This document shows, one piece after another, positions 16,421 to 23,993 of a stretch of 64,000 bases of DNA. This stretch comes from Demequina salsinemoris (GTDB lineage: Bacteria > Actinomycetota > Actinomycetes > Actinomycetales > Demequinaceae): positions 248,001 through 312,000 of the forward strand of contig NZ_BBQZ01000001.1 in NCBI RefSeq assembly GCF_000974805.1. The letters are read 5' to 3'. The position numbers and the translations under genes were made by a program. The notes beneath the pieces are model-generated. The model saw only the letters and a list, made by a program, of their open reading frames with translations. It had not been told where the DNA came from and ran no database searches. Numbering within the stretch: position 1 is the first letter of the stretch; every line of letters begins with the position of its first letter.

Positions 16421-17445
16421 CAGTCCGGATGCCCGCCGAGTGGGAGCGTCACGAGCGCTCGTGGATGGCCTGGCCGATCGCGCCCTACACGCTCGGCGAG
16501 ACGGAGGCGGAGGCCGACGAGGCGCGTCTCACCTGGGCGTCCGTCGCCAACGCCGTGGTCGCGCACGAGCCGCTCACGATGCTTGTCCCGTCCGAGGCGG
16601 TCGCGATCGCGCGCAGGCACCTCGACCCCGCCGTCGAGATCCTCGAGGCGTCGCTCGACGACGCCTGGTTCCGCGACATCGGCCCGACCTTCGTCGACCG
16701 CGACGGCGAGCTCGTCGGGGTCGACTGGACGTTCAACGGCTGGGGCGCCCAGGACTGGGCCGCGTGGGGTCACGACTCCCTCGCCGCGCGCCGCGCTCTC
16801 GAGTCCGCAGGCATCGCCCGCGACGACTCCCGCATGGTCAACGAGGGCGGCGGCATCCACGTCGATGGCCGCGGCACGGTGCTCGTCACCGAGACGGTCC
16901 AGCTCGACCCTGGCCGCAACCCCGGGTGGTCGCACGAGGAGGTGGAGGCGGAGCTCGCGCGCACCCTCGGCGTCACGAACGTCATCTGGCTGCCGCGCGG
17001 GCTCACGCGCGACTCGCAGCGCTTCGGCACGCGCGGCCACGTGGACCTGCTCGCGTCGTTCGTCCCCGACGGTCGCGTGCTGTTCCACGACCAGCGCGAC
17101 CCCGCGCACCCCGACCACGAGGTGTCGGCCCTCCTGCGCGAGACGCTGAGCGCCGCGACCGACGCCGAGGGGCGTCCGCTCGAGCTGGTGGCCGTGCCCG
17201 CTCCCGCCACGCTGACCGACGACGAGGGCTACGTCGACTACAGCTACCTCAACCACTACGTCCTCAACGGCGCCGTGATCGCGTGCGGCTTCGGGGACGC
17301 GAACGACGCGCAGGCGGTCGAGATCCTCCAGGACGCGTATCCCGGGCGCGAGGTCGTCGCGCTGGACGCGCGGCCGCTCTTCGCGCGCGGTGGCGGCATC
17401 CACTGCATCACCCAGCAGCAGCCGGCGCTCGGCGCGGACGCCTGA
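16417..17445 (+). CDS. aguA: Agmatine deiminase
   Basis: 342 residues of the guanidine-modifying (PPAD-type) family. It hydrolyses agmatine to N-carbamoylputrescine and ammonia. Catalytic features are visible: WFRDIGPTFV (Asp 87), NEGGGIHVDG, GTRGHVDLLASF (His 208) and the nucleophile in GGGIHCITQQQP (Cys 330). Length and motif order match characterised AguA proteins. It lies between a TetR gene (ATGA overlap) and an amidase gene beginning one base past its stop. The amidase may perform the next step in place of the usual nitrilase-type N-carbamoylputrescine amidase. Confidence 0.93.
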   Translation: MTVRMPAEWERHERSWMAWPIAPYTLGETEAEADEARLTWASVANAVVAHEPLTMLVPSEAVAIARRHLDPAVEILEASLDDAWFRDIGPTFVDRDGELVGVDWTFNGWGAQDWAAWGHDSLAARRALESAGIARDDSRMVNEGGGIHVDGRGTVLVTETVQLDPGRNPGWSHEEVEAELARTLGVTNVIWLPRGLTRDSQRFGTRGHVDLLASFVPDGRVLFHDQRDPAHPDHEVSALLRETLSAATDAEGRPLELVAVPAPATLTDDEGYVDYSYLNHYVLNGAVIACGFGDANDAQAVEILQDAYPGREVVALDARPLFARGGGIHCITQQQPALGADA

Positions 17446-17446
17446 C

Positions 17447-19171
17447 ATGGTCGACGTCGTCGAGACCGGCATCGCGGCGCTGCGCTCGGCTCTGGAATCC
17501 GGCCGCGTCACGAGCGAGGGGCTCACGCGGACGTACCTCGCGCGCATCGAGGCCTACGACCGGCCGGGCACCGCGACCGCGCTGAACGCGGTCGTCGTCG
17601 ACAACGAGGCGGCGCTCGACGAGGCCCGCGCGAGCGACGCCCGTCGCGCCGCGGGCGAGACGCTCGGCCCGCTCGACGGGATCCCCTACACCGCGAAGGA
17701 CAGCTATCTGGTGCGGGGGCTCACCGCCGCGGCGGGCAGCCCCGCCTTCGCGAGCCTCATCGCGCGGCGCGACGCGTTCGCGATCGAGCGGCTGCGCGCG
17801 GGCGGCGCGATCTGCCTGGGGCTCACCAACATGCCGCCCATGGCCAACGGCGGCATGCAGCGCGGCGTCTACGGTCGCGCTGAGAGCCCGTACAGCGCTG
17901 ACTTCCTTCCGGCTCCCTTCGCCTCCGGGTCCTCGAACGGCGCCGGCGCCGCGACCGCCGCGTCCTTCGCCGCGTTCGGCCTCGCGGAGGAGACCTGGTC
18001 CTCGGGCCGCGGCCCCGCCTCCCACAACGGGCTGTGCGCCTACACGCCGTCGCGCGGCCTCATCTCGGTGCGCGGCAACTGGCCCCTCGTGCCGACCATG
18101 GACGTCGTCGTCCCCTACGCGCGCACCATGGCGGACCTGCTCGAGATCCTCGACCTCCTCGTCGTCGACGATCCCGAGACCAGGGGCGACCTGTGGCGCG
18201 CCCAGCCGTGGATCGACCTGCCCGCCCCGTCCCAGCATCGTCCCGACTCCTATCCCGCGCTCGCGGACGATGCGGTGGCCTCCTTGGCGGGCCGGGTCGT
18301 CGGTGTCCCGCGGATGTACGTGAACGCCGACGCTCACGCCGGCACCGACCCGGACGGCGGCATCGGCGGACCCACGGGGCGCGCCATCGAGACCCGCGAG
18401 TCCGTCGTGGCGCTGTGGGCGGCCGCGCGGCGTGACCTCGAGGCGGCCGGTGCGATCGTGGTCCAGGTGGACCTGCCGGTCATCACGAACTACGAGGGCG
18501 ACAGGCCCGGCGCCCCCACGATCCTCACGCGAGGCTTCGTGACGCCCGCGTACCTGCGCCGCGAGATCCTCGACCTGTCCGCATGGGCCTGGGACGACTT
18601 CCTCGACGCGAACGGCGACCCGGCGCTGTCCTCGCTTGCCGAGGTGCCCGGAGAGGACATCTTCCCCGCGCCCGAGGGAGCCCTTCCCGACAGGTACACG
18701 GGCTTCGACGACGACATCGCGGCCTACCCGGACCTGGCGCGTGCCGGGCTGCCCGAGGCGTTCACCGACATCCCCGAGATCGAGGCGGGCCTGCGCGGGC
18801 TCGAGCGCACGCGCCGCGTCGACCTCGAGGAGTGGATGGATCGGCTCGGGCTCGACGCGCTCGTGTTCCCCGCGGTCGCCGACGTCGGCCCGGCCGACAT
18901 GGACGTGAACCCCGACAGCGCCGACCGCGGCTGGCGCAACGGCGTCTGGGTCGCGAACGGGAACCTCGCGATCCGCCACCTCGGGATCCCCACGGTGACC
19001 GTGCCCATGGGGACGATGCCGGACACGGGGATGCCCGTCGGGCTCACCTTCGCGGGGCGCGCGTACGACGACGTGTCGCTGCTGCGGCTCGCCTCCGGAT
19101 TCGAGGCGACAGGGCAGAGGAGCGGCGTTCCCCGCCGCGCCGAGCCTCCGCGGACGCCGCGACTACCCTGA
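17447..19171 (+). CDS. Amidase signature family hydrolase
   Basis: 574 residues, cytosolic. The amidase-signature triad is recognisable: Lys 84 in IPYTAKDSYL, a Ser at 162-163 in FASGSSNGAG, and the nucleophile Ser at about 185-186 in EETWSSGRGPAS. The last block departs from the usual TGGS form. The position directly after agmatine deiminase suggests hydrolysis of N-carbamoylputrescine or a similar amide, but family members are very diverse, so this is inference. No ribosome-binding site separates it from aguA, and coupling is expected. It ends five bases before murB. Confidence 0.8.
   Translation: MVDVVETGIAALRSALESGRVTSEGLTRTYLARIEAYDRPGTATALNAVVVDNEAALDEARASDARRAAGETLGPLDGIPYTAKDSYLVRGLTAAAGSPAFASLIARRDAFAIERLRAGGAICLGLTNMPPMANGGMQRGVYGRAESPYSADFLPAPFASGSSNGAGAATAASFAAFGLAEETWSSGRGPASHNGLCAYTPSRGLISVRGNWPLVPTMDVVVPYARTMADLLEILDLLVVDDPETRGDLWRAQPWIDLPAPSQHRPDSYPALADDAVASLAGRVVGVPRMYVNADAHAGTDPDGGIGGPTGRAIETRESVVALWAAARRDLEAAGAIVVQVDLPVITNYEGDRPGAPTILTRGFVTPAYLRREILDLSAWAWDDFLDANGDPALSSLAEVPGEDIFPAPEGALPDRYTGFDDDIAAYPDLARAGLPEAFTDIPEIEAGLRGLERTRRVDLEEWMDRLGLDALVFPAVADVGPADMDVNPDSADRGWRNGVWVANGNLAIRHLGIPTVTVPMGTMPDTGMPVGLTFAGRAYDDVSLLRLASGFEATGQRSGVPRRAEPPRTPRLP
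19164..19169 (+). promoter_or_regulatory. -10 element (TACCCT) for leaderless murB
   Basis: TACCCT, then six bases, then ATG 19176. It lies inside the last codons of the amidase gene, giving murB its own promoter independent of the accessory operon. Confidence 0.6.
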
Positions 19172-19175
19172 ACCC

Positions 19176-20234
19176 ATGACCGCACCGCGCCTCGCCGACC
19201 TCACCACCTTCCACCTCGGCGGACCGGCGAGGTCCCTCGTGGAGGCGCAGTCCGAGGCCGAGCTGATCGACGCGGTGCGCGCGGCCGACGCCGACGGCTC
19301 GCCGCTGCTCGTCGTCGGCGGGGGGTCCAACCTGCTCGTCGCGGACGAGGGCTTCGATGGCGTCGTCGTCCGCGATGCCCGCTCCGACGTGAGGCTCGAC
19401 AACCACGGCTCGTGCGGCGGGATCGAGGTCATCGCGACCGCCGGCACCCCGTGGGACTCGCTCGTGGCGCAGGCGGTCGAGTCGCAGTGGAGCGGCTTCG
19501 AGGCGCTGTCCGGCATCCCCGGCTCGACCGGCGCGACGCCTGTGCAGAACGTCGGCGCCTACGGAGCGGAGGTCAGCGAGATCGTCGCGCTCATCCGCAC
19601 GTGGGACCGCGAGACGCAAGCCGTGAAGTCGTTCCCCCTGGTCAAGGCCCAGTTCGGCTACCGCGACTCGATGCTCAAGCGCACCATGACCGACGGGACC
19701 TGGGGTCCGACGCCGCGCTACGTGGTGCTCGACGTCACCTTCCATACGCGCATGGCGTCGCTGTCCGCGCCCGTCCGATATCAGCAGCTCGCGTCCGCTC
19801 TCGGCGTCGAGCTCGGCACTCGCGTGCCGATCGTCGAGGTGCGTGAGGCCGTCCTGGCGCTGCGCGCGTCGAAGGGCATGGTCGTGGACCCCGCCGATCA
19901 CGACACGTGGTCCGCCGGCTCGTTCTTCACCAACCCCATCGTCCCCGCGTCCTCGATCCCCGAGGGCGCCCCGGCCTACCCCGCCGCGGGCGAGGGGATG
20001 GCCAAGACCTCGGCCGCGTGGCTGATCGAGCGCGCGGGCTTCCCCAAGGGCTTCGCGGTGCGCGCCGACGCGCGGGCGTCGCTCAGCACCAAGCACACCC
20101 TCGCGCTCACGAACAGGGGTGGCGCCTCGGCGTCGGACCTGCTCGAGCTCGCGCGCGCGATCCGCGACGGCGTGGCCGAGCGGTTCGGCATCACGCTCGT
20201 CCCGGAGCCGATGCTCGTCGGCGTGGAGCTGTAG
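19176..20234 (+). CDS. murB: UDP-N-acetylenolpyruvoylglucosamine reductase
   Basis: 352-residue flavoenzyme reducing UDP-GlcNAc-enolpyruvate to UDP-MurNAc in peptidoglycan synthesis. FAD-binding motifs are seen: LLVVGGGSNLLVADEGF, GIPGSTGATPVQNVGAYG and the catalytic region AQFGYRDSMLKR and WSAGSFFTNP (active-site Ser). The type I length and motif spacing are normal. It belongs to the conserved hadAB-murB neighbourhood and probably has its own leaderless promoter. Downstream lies a palindromic element and then a convergent ABC operon. Confidence 0.96.
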   Translation: MTAPRLADLTTFHLGGPARSLVEAQSEAELIDAVRAADADGSPLLVVGGGSNLLVADEGFDGVVVRDARSDVRLDNHGSCGGIEVIATAGTPWDSLVAQAVESQWSGFEALSGIPGSTGATPVQNVGAYGAEVSEIVALIRTWDRETQAVKSFPLVKAQFGYRDSMLKRTMTDGTWGPTPRYVVLDVTFHTRMASLSAPVRYQQLASALGVELGTRVPIVEVREAVLALRASKGMVVDPADHDTWSAGSFFTNPIVPASSIPEGAPAYPAAGEGMAKTSAAWLIERAGFPKGFAVRADARASLSTKHTLALTNRGGASASDLLELARAIRDGVAERFGITLVPEPMLVGVEL

Positions 20235-20288
20235 CCGGCCCGTTCCCGGGCCCAGCCCCCGCATCGTCCCTCTCATCACGAGCGCGCA

Positions 20289-20383
20289 GACAGTTTGAAC
20301 CAATCTGAACCGCGCCACTCCGGTGTCTCGGCCCATCGAGCGCCGTGGCGCGGCGTGTCGATATGGGATTGGTTCAAACTGTC
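20289..20383. repeat. Intergenic palindromic element, AACCAATCT family, copy 2
   Basis: The most perfect copy: 17-base ends, GACAGTTTGAACCAATC (20289-20305) and its exact complement (20367-20383). The interior contains GGTGTCTCGG and GCGTGTCGAT. It lies between convergent murB and the ABC permease. A 9-mer copy is 20 bases before it (20261-20269). Confidence 0.88.
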
Positions 20384-20405
20384 AGCGTTCGAGCGCCAAG
20401 ACCGA

Positions 20406-20474
20406 CGAAGGGCCCCCGAAGGCGATGCTCCGAGGGCCCTTCGATAACCATGCACCTGGCGGGTGACCGCCAGG
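20406..20474 (-). terminator. Two hairpins ending the first ABC operon
   Basis: Just past the minus-strand permease stop lie a perfect 8-bp stem-loop (20455-20462 with 20467-20474, loop GTGA) and then a 10-bp stem (20406-20415 with 20434-20443). Confidence 0.7.
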
Positions 20475-20495
20475 CACCCGGCCCGGATGTGGCGG

Positions 20496-23036
20496 TCAGC
20501 CGTCCGTCGCGATGGCCTTGAGGATGTCCATCCGCGAGGCCTGCCACGCGGGCCAGATCGCCGCGACCACGCCCGCGATCGCGGCACCGACCGTGTACAC
20601 CGCGAGCCACACCCACGGGATCGCGATCGTCGTGAAGCCGAACTCCTCGAGAGCCCTCACGAGCGCCGCGCCGAGTCCGACTCCCAGGAGCATCCCCAGG
20701 ATCGTGCCGAAGATCGCCATCACCATCGCCTCGATCGTGATCATCCGCCAGATCGACGACTTGCGGACGCCCACGGCCCGCAGCAGGCCGATCTCGCGGG
20801 TGCGCTCGGTGACGGACAGCAGCAGGGTGTTCGCCACGCCGAGGATCGCGATGAGGAGCGCTGCTCCGAGCATCGCGGAGATGACGCCCAGGATGAGATC
20901 GATGAAGCTGTTCGCGAACTCGGCCAGGTCGCCGGGCTGCTGGAGCAGCACGAGCGGGTAGTCGGCGGCGAGCGCCTCGGTGAGGTCCGTCTGCGCCTGG
21001 TCGACGTCCACGCCCTCGTCGAGCACGACCATCGCCTGGTAGATCGGCACCTCGGAGAAGAGCTCCGACGCCGTGGACTCGTCGATCCAGAACGCCGAGT
21101 CGCCCTCCGTGTTGTACGTGCCGGTGACCGTCAACGTGGCCTCGCCCGCGTCGCCCTCAAGCGTGACCTCGTCGCCGACCTCGACGCCGAGGTCCTGGAT
21201 CGTGGGGTCGATGAAGACGCCGCCGTCGAGCTCGTCGAAGTCCGGGTCGTTGTCGTAGTCGTACGCGAGGTCCGCGAGGTCCTGCTGGACGACGGCGATC
21301 GACTCGGCCGTGCCGTCGTACATGACCGAGGTCACCGCGGTGGTGGTCACGAAGTCCACGCCATCCTGATCGGCGAGCAGCGTGATCGCTCCCTCGGGGA
21401 TCTCGCCCTGCGTGCTGAGCACGAAGAACTGCGCCTCGATCTGCGTGAACTGGCTTGTGACGACCGACTTGAGCGACTCGGTGAACGTGGACACGAGCGC
21501 GAGCAGCATCACGCCGATCATGAGGGCGGCCGCAGTGTTGGCCGAGCGCCTCGGCTCGCGGTGGATGTTGTTCGCGGCGAGCTTGCCGTCGATCTTGAAC
21601 ATCCGGGTGAGCAGGTCGCGCAGCCCGAACGCGAGCGGCACGAGCACCTGGGCGGCCAGCAGCGTCACGCCGATGACGAGGGCCATCGCGCCGATGCCGA
21701 CGTACCAGTAGGGGCTCGCGACGTCCGTGTAGAGGCCGACGACGATGCTGACGACGCCGAGCAGCGCGATGCCGCCGCCGACGATGTTGCGCATCTTGAG
21801 AGGCTTCTTGGACTCGGTCGCGGCCTCGCGCAGCGCCTCCATCGGGGAGATGGTCGAGGCGTGGATCGCCGGCATGAGGGCCGACACGAGCGTGACGAGC
21901 GCGCCGAGCGCATAGCTCCACAGGACGGCGTCGAGCGGCAGCGTGACGGTTCCGAAGATCTCCCCGGAGAAGGCCTCGACGACGGCGGCCATGCCGAGCG
22001 CGGCGAGGTAGCCGAGGATGATGCCGATCGTCGCCGAGACGGCGGCGATCACCACTGCCTCGAGCAGGATCATCGAACGCAGCTGGCGGCCGGTGACGCC
22101 GATCGCGCGCATGAGCCCGAACTCTCGGGTGCGCTGCGTGACGATGATGCGGAACGTGTTGATGATGATGTACGAGCCGACGAACAGCGCGATCAGCGCG
22201 AAGGCGATCGCGAAGATGTCGATGTACTGGAGGATGTCGTCGAGCTCCGCCGCGGACTCGGCGGCCTTGGCCTCGCCGGTGATCGCACGGGTGCCGTCGG
22301 GGATGACCTCGGAGATCGCCTCCGCGACCTTCTCGGAGTCCGCGCCGTCGTCCACCACGACCGCGATCTGCTGGTAGCCGTCGGTGTCCATGAGCGTCTG
22401 CGCGGCGGACTCGGTCACGTACGCGAGCGTGGCTCCCTGGAGCGAGTTGGAGTCGCCGAACCTCACGAGGCCGACGAGCGTGAACTCCTCGACGCCCGTG
22501 TCGGTCGCGACGGAGACCGTGTCCCCGATCTCGTAGCCGAGCGTCGGCGCCGAGTCGATGTCGAGCACGATCTCGTCGTCCGCGGTGGGTGCCGAGCCCT
22601 CCTCGAGGGTCGCGCGGTCCACGTCGGGCTCGCCGCTCCAGTTGAAGATCTGGCTCGGAGCCCCGCCGGCGGACATGAGGTCGCCCGACGGCTCGTAGTC
22701 CTTCGCGAGCACCGCGCCGGTGACCTGGATGCCGCCGTACGCGGCGGCGACCCCGTCGACCGCCTCGATCGCCGCGATGTCGTCGTCGGTGAACAGCGAA
22801 TCGGACGCGGCGAACATGTCGCTGCCGGTGTCGTCGGCGGTCTCCTGTGGCACCTCCTCGACGATCACGTCGGTGCCGCCGTAGATGTCGCTGAAGAGGG
22901 TGTTGAAGCCGCTCGACAGCGCGTTGGTGAGGGTCAGCGTCGTCGCCACGAGCGCGACGCCGAGGGCGACCGCGGCCGCGGTGAGCAGCAGCCTCTTCGG
23001 GTTGTGCTTGACGGACTTGTAGGCGAGGCGGAACAT
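20496..23036 (-). CDS. ABC transporter permease, two FtsX domains (copy 1)
   Basis: 846-residue MacB/LolC-like permease. It starts MFRLAYKSVKHNPKRLLLTAAAVALG with one membrane helix, then a large extracytoplasmic region rich in Asp and Val. The first FtsX domain carries TFRIIVTQRTREFGLMRAIG, the middle has further helices, and the second FtsX domain near the C-terminus contains TERTREIGLLRAVG. The start overlaps the stop of its ATPase (TGATG). An almost equal-length paralogue lies immediately upstream (23994-26534). Export or extraction of a lipophilic compound or peptide is the family-based guess. Confidence 0.88.
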   Translation of the reverse strand: MFRLAYKSVKHNPKRLLLTAAAVALGVALVATTLTLTNALSSGFNTLFSDIYGGTDVIVEEVPQETADDTGSDMFAASDSLFTDDDIAAIEAVDGVAAAYGGIQVTGAVLAKDYEPSGDLMSAGGAPSQIFNWSGEPDVDRATLEEGSAPTADDEIVLDIDSAPTLGYEIGDTVSVATDTGVEEFTLVGLVRFGDSNSLQGATLAYVTESAAQTLMDTDGYQQIAVVVDDGADSEKVAEAISEVIPDGTRAITGEAKAAESAAELDDILQYIDIFAIAFALIALFVGSYIIINTFRIIVTQRTREFGLMRAIGVTGRQLRSMILLEAVVIAAVSATIGIILGYLAALGMAAVVEAFSGEIFGTVTLPLDAVLWSYALGALVTLVSALMPAIHASTISPMEALREAATESKKPLKMRNIVGGGIALLGVVSIVVGLYTDVASPYWYVGIGAMALVIGVTLLAAQVLVPLAFGLRDLLTRMFKIDGKLAANNIHREPRRSANTAAALMIGVMLLALVSTFTESLKSVVTSQFTQIEAQFFVLSTQGEIPEGAITLLADQDGVDFVTTTAVTSVMYDGTAESIAVVQQDLADLAYDYDNDPDFDELDGGVFIDPTIQDLGVEVGDEVTLEGDAGEATLTVTGTYNTEGDSAFWIDESTASELFSEVPIYQAMVVLDEGVDVDQAQTDLTEALAADYPLVLLQQPGDLAEFANSFIDLILGVISAMLGAALLIAILGVANTLLLSVTERTREIGLLRAVGVRKSSIWRMITIEAMVMAIFGTILGMLLGVGLGAALVRALEEFGFTTIAIPWVWLAVYTVGAAIAGVVAAIWPAWQASRMDILKAIATDG

Positions 23037-23770
23037 CAGTGCCCCATCTGCTTCATGCGGTCGAGCACCTTGTCCGCGGTGGGCTCGCGCATCTCGTCGA
23101 CGATCTGGCCGTCCTCGAGGAACAGGATCCGGTCCGCGTACGCGGCCGCCGAGGGGTCGTGGGTGACCATGACGATGGTCTGGCCGAACTCCTTCACGGC
23201 ACGGCGCATGAAGCCGAGCAGCTCGGAGCCGGAGCGGGAGTCGAGGTTGCCGGAGGGCTCGTCGGCGAAGATGATCTCGGGGCGGGCTACGAGAGCGCGC
23301 GCCACGGCGACGCGCTGCTGCTGGCCGCCCGACAGCTCCGCCGGCAGGTGGGTGAGGCGGTCGCCGAGGCCCAGGATGCCGATGATCTCCTCGAACCACT
23401 CCTTGTCCACGGGCTTGCCGGAGATGTCGAGCGGGAGGGTGATGTTCTCCTTCGCCGACAGGGAGGGGATGAGGTTGAACGACTGGAAGACGAACCCGAT
23501 GTGGTCGCGGCGCACCTCGGTGACCTTCGCCTCGGGAAGCGACGTGATGACGATGTCCGCGATCGAGGACTCGCCCGCGGTGAGGCGGTCCAGCCCGGCG
23601 AGCGTGTGCAGGAGCGTCGACTTGCCCGAGCCCGATGGGCCCATGATCGCGGTGAACTCGTGGCCCGCGATGTCGACGTTGATCCCGTCGAGCGCCCGCA
23701 CTGCGGTGTCTCCGAAGCCGTAGTCCTTGTAGCCGCCGCGCATGGTCGCGGCGAGGGCGGTGGTGGTCAT
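23036..23770 (-). CDS. ABC transporter ATP-binding protein (copy 1)
   Basis: 244 residues of the MacB/LolD ATPase family. Walker A GPSGSGKST, signature LSGGQQQR, Walker B EIIFADEPSGNLDS and switch MVTHDPSAA are all visible. ATG 23770 is preferred over upstream in-frame starts because AAGGGG is nearby and its N-terminus then matches the paralogue (TMR.GYKDYG). It is translated first, with the permease start overlapping its stop. The last 80 residues are nearly identical to copy 2, showing a recent tandem duplication. Confidence 0.9.
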   Translation of the reverse strand: MTTTALAATMRGGYKDYGFGDTAVRALDGINVDIAGHEFTAIMGPSGSGKSTLLHTLAGLDRLTAGESSIADIVITSLPEAKVTEVRRDHIGFVFQSFNLIPSLSAKENITLPLDISGKPVDKEWFEEIIGILGLGDRLTHLPAELSGGQQQRVAVARALVARPEIIFADEPSGNLDSRSGSELLGFMRRAVKEFGQTIVMVTHDPSAAAYADRILFLEDGQIVDEMREPTADKVLDRMKQMGH

Positions 23771-23808
23771 GCTGTTCCCCTTCGAGACTGCCGCGCCGGT
23801 GCGCGAAC

Positions 23809-23828
23809 GATCCTGACGGGTCCAGTGT
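23809..23828 (-). promoter_or_regulatory. Conserved upstream block of ATPase copy 1
   Basis: Twenty bases, GATCCTGACGGGTCCAGTGT on the plus strand, match the block upstream of copy 2 at 19 of 20 positions and at the same distance (39 bases) from the start codon. It is probably the promoter or a regulator site. The rest of the 23771-23948 gap holds three 9-mer copies. Confidence 0.55.
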
Positions 23829-23948
23829 GGCCACGCTTCGCGGAAACGGGCATCGTCCTTCAGGACGGTTCTTGCCGGTCGTCCGCAGGGACGATGCGGG
23901 GGTGGTCCCCCAGTGGGACCCGGCCCCAGCATCGTCCGTGTGCACGGC

Positions 23949-23982
23949 CAGGGCCCCCGGAGCTCGCGCTCCGGGGGCCCTG
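23949..23982 (-). terminator. Terminator of ABC copy 2
   Basis: A perfect 14-bp stem (23949-23962 with 23969-23982), six-base loop, 11 bases past the copy 2 permease stop. The two ABC pairs are therefore likely separate transcription units. Confidence 0.8.
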
Positions 23983-23993
23983 AGTGGAAGCGG

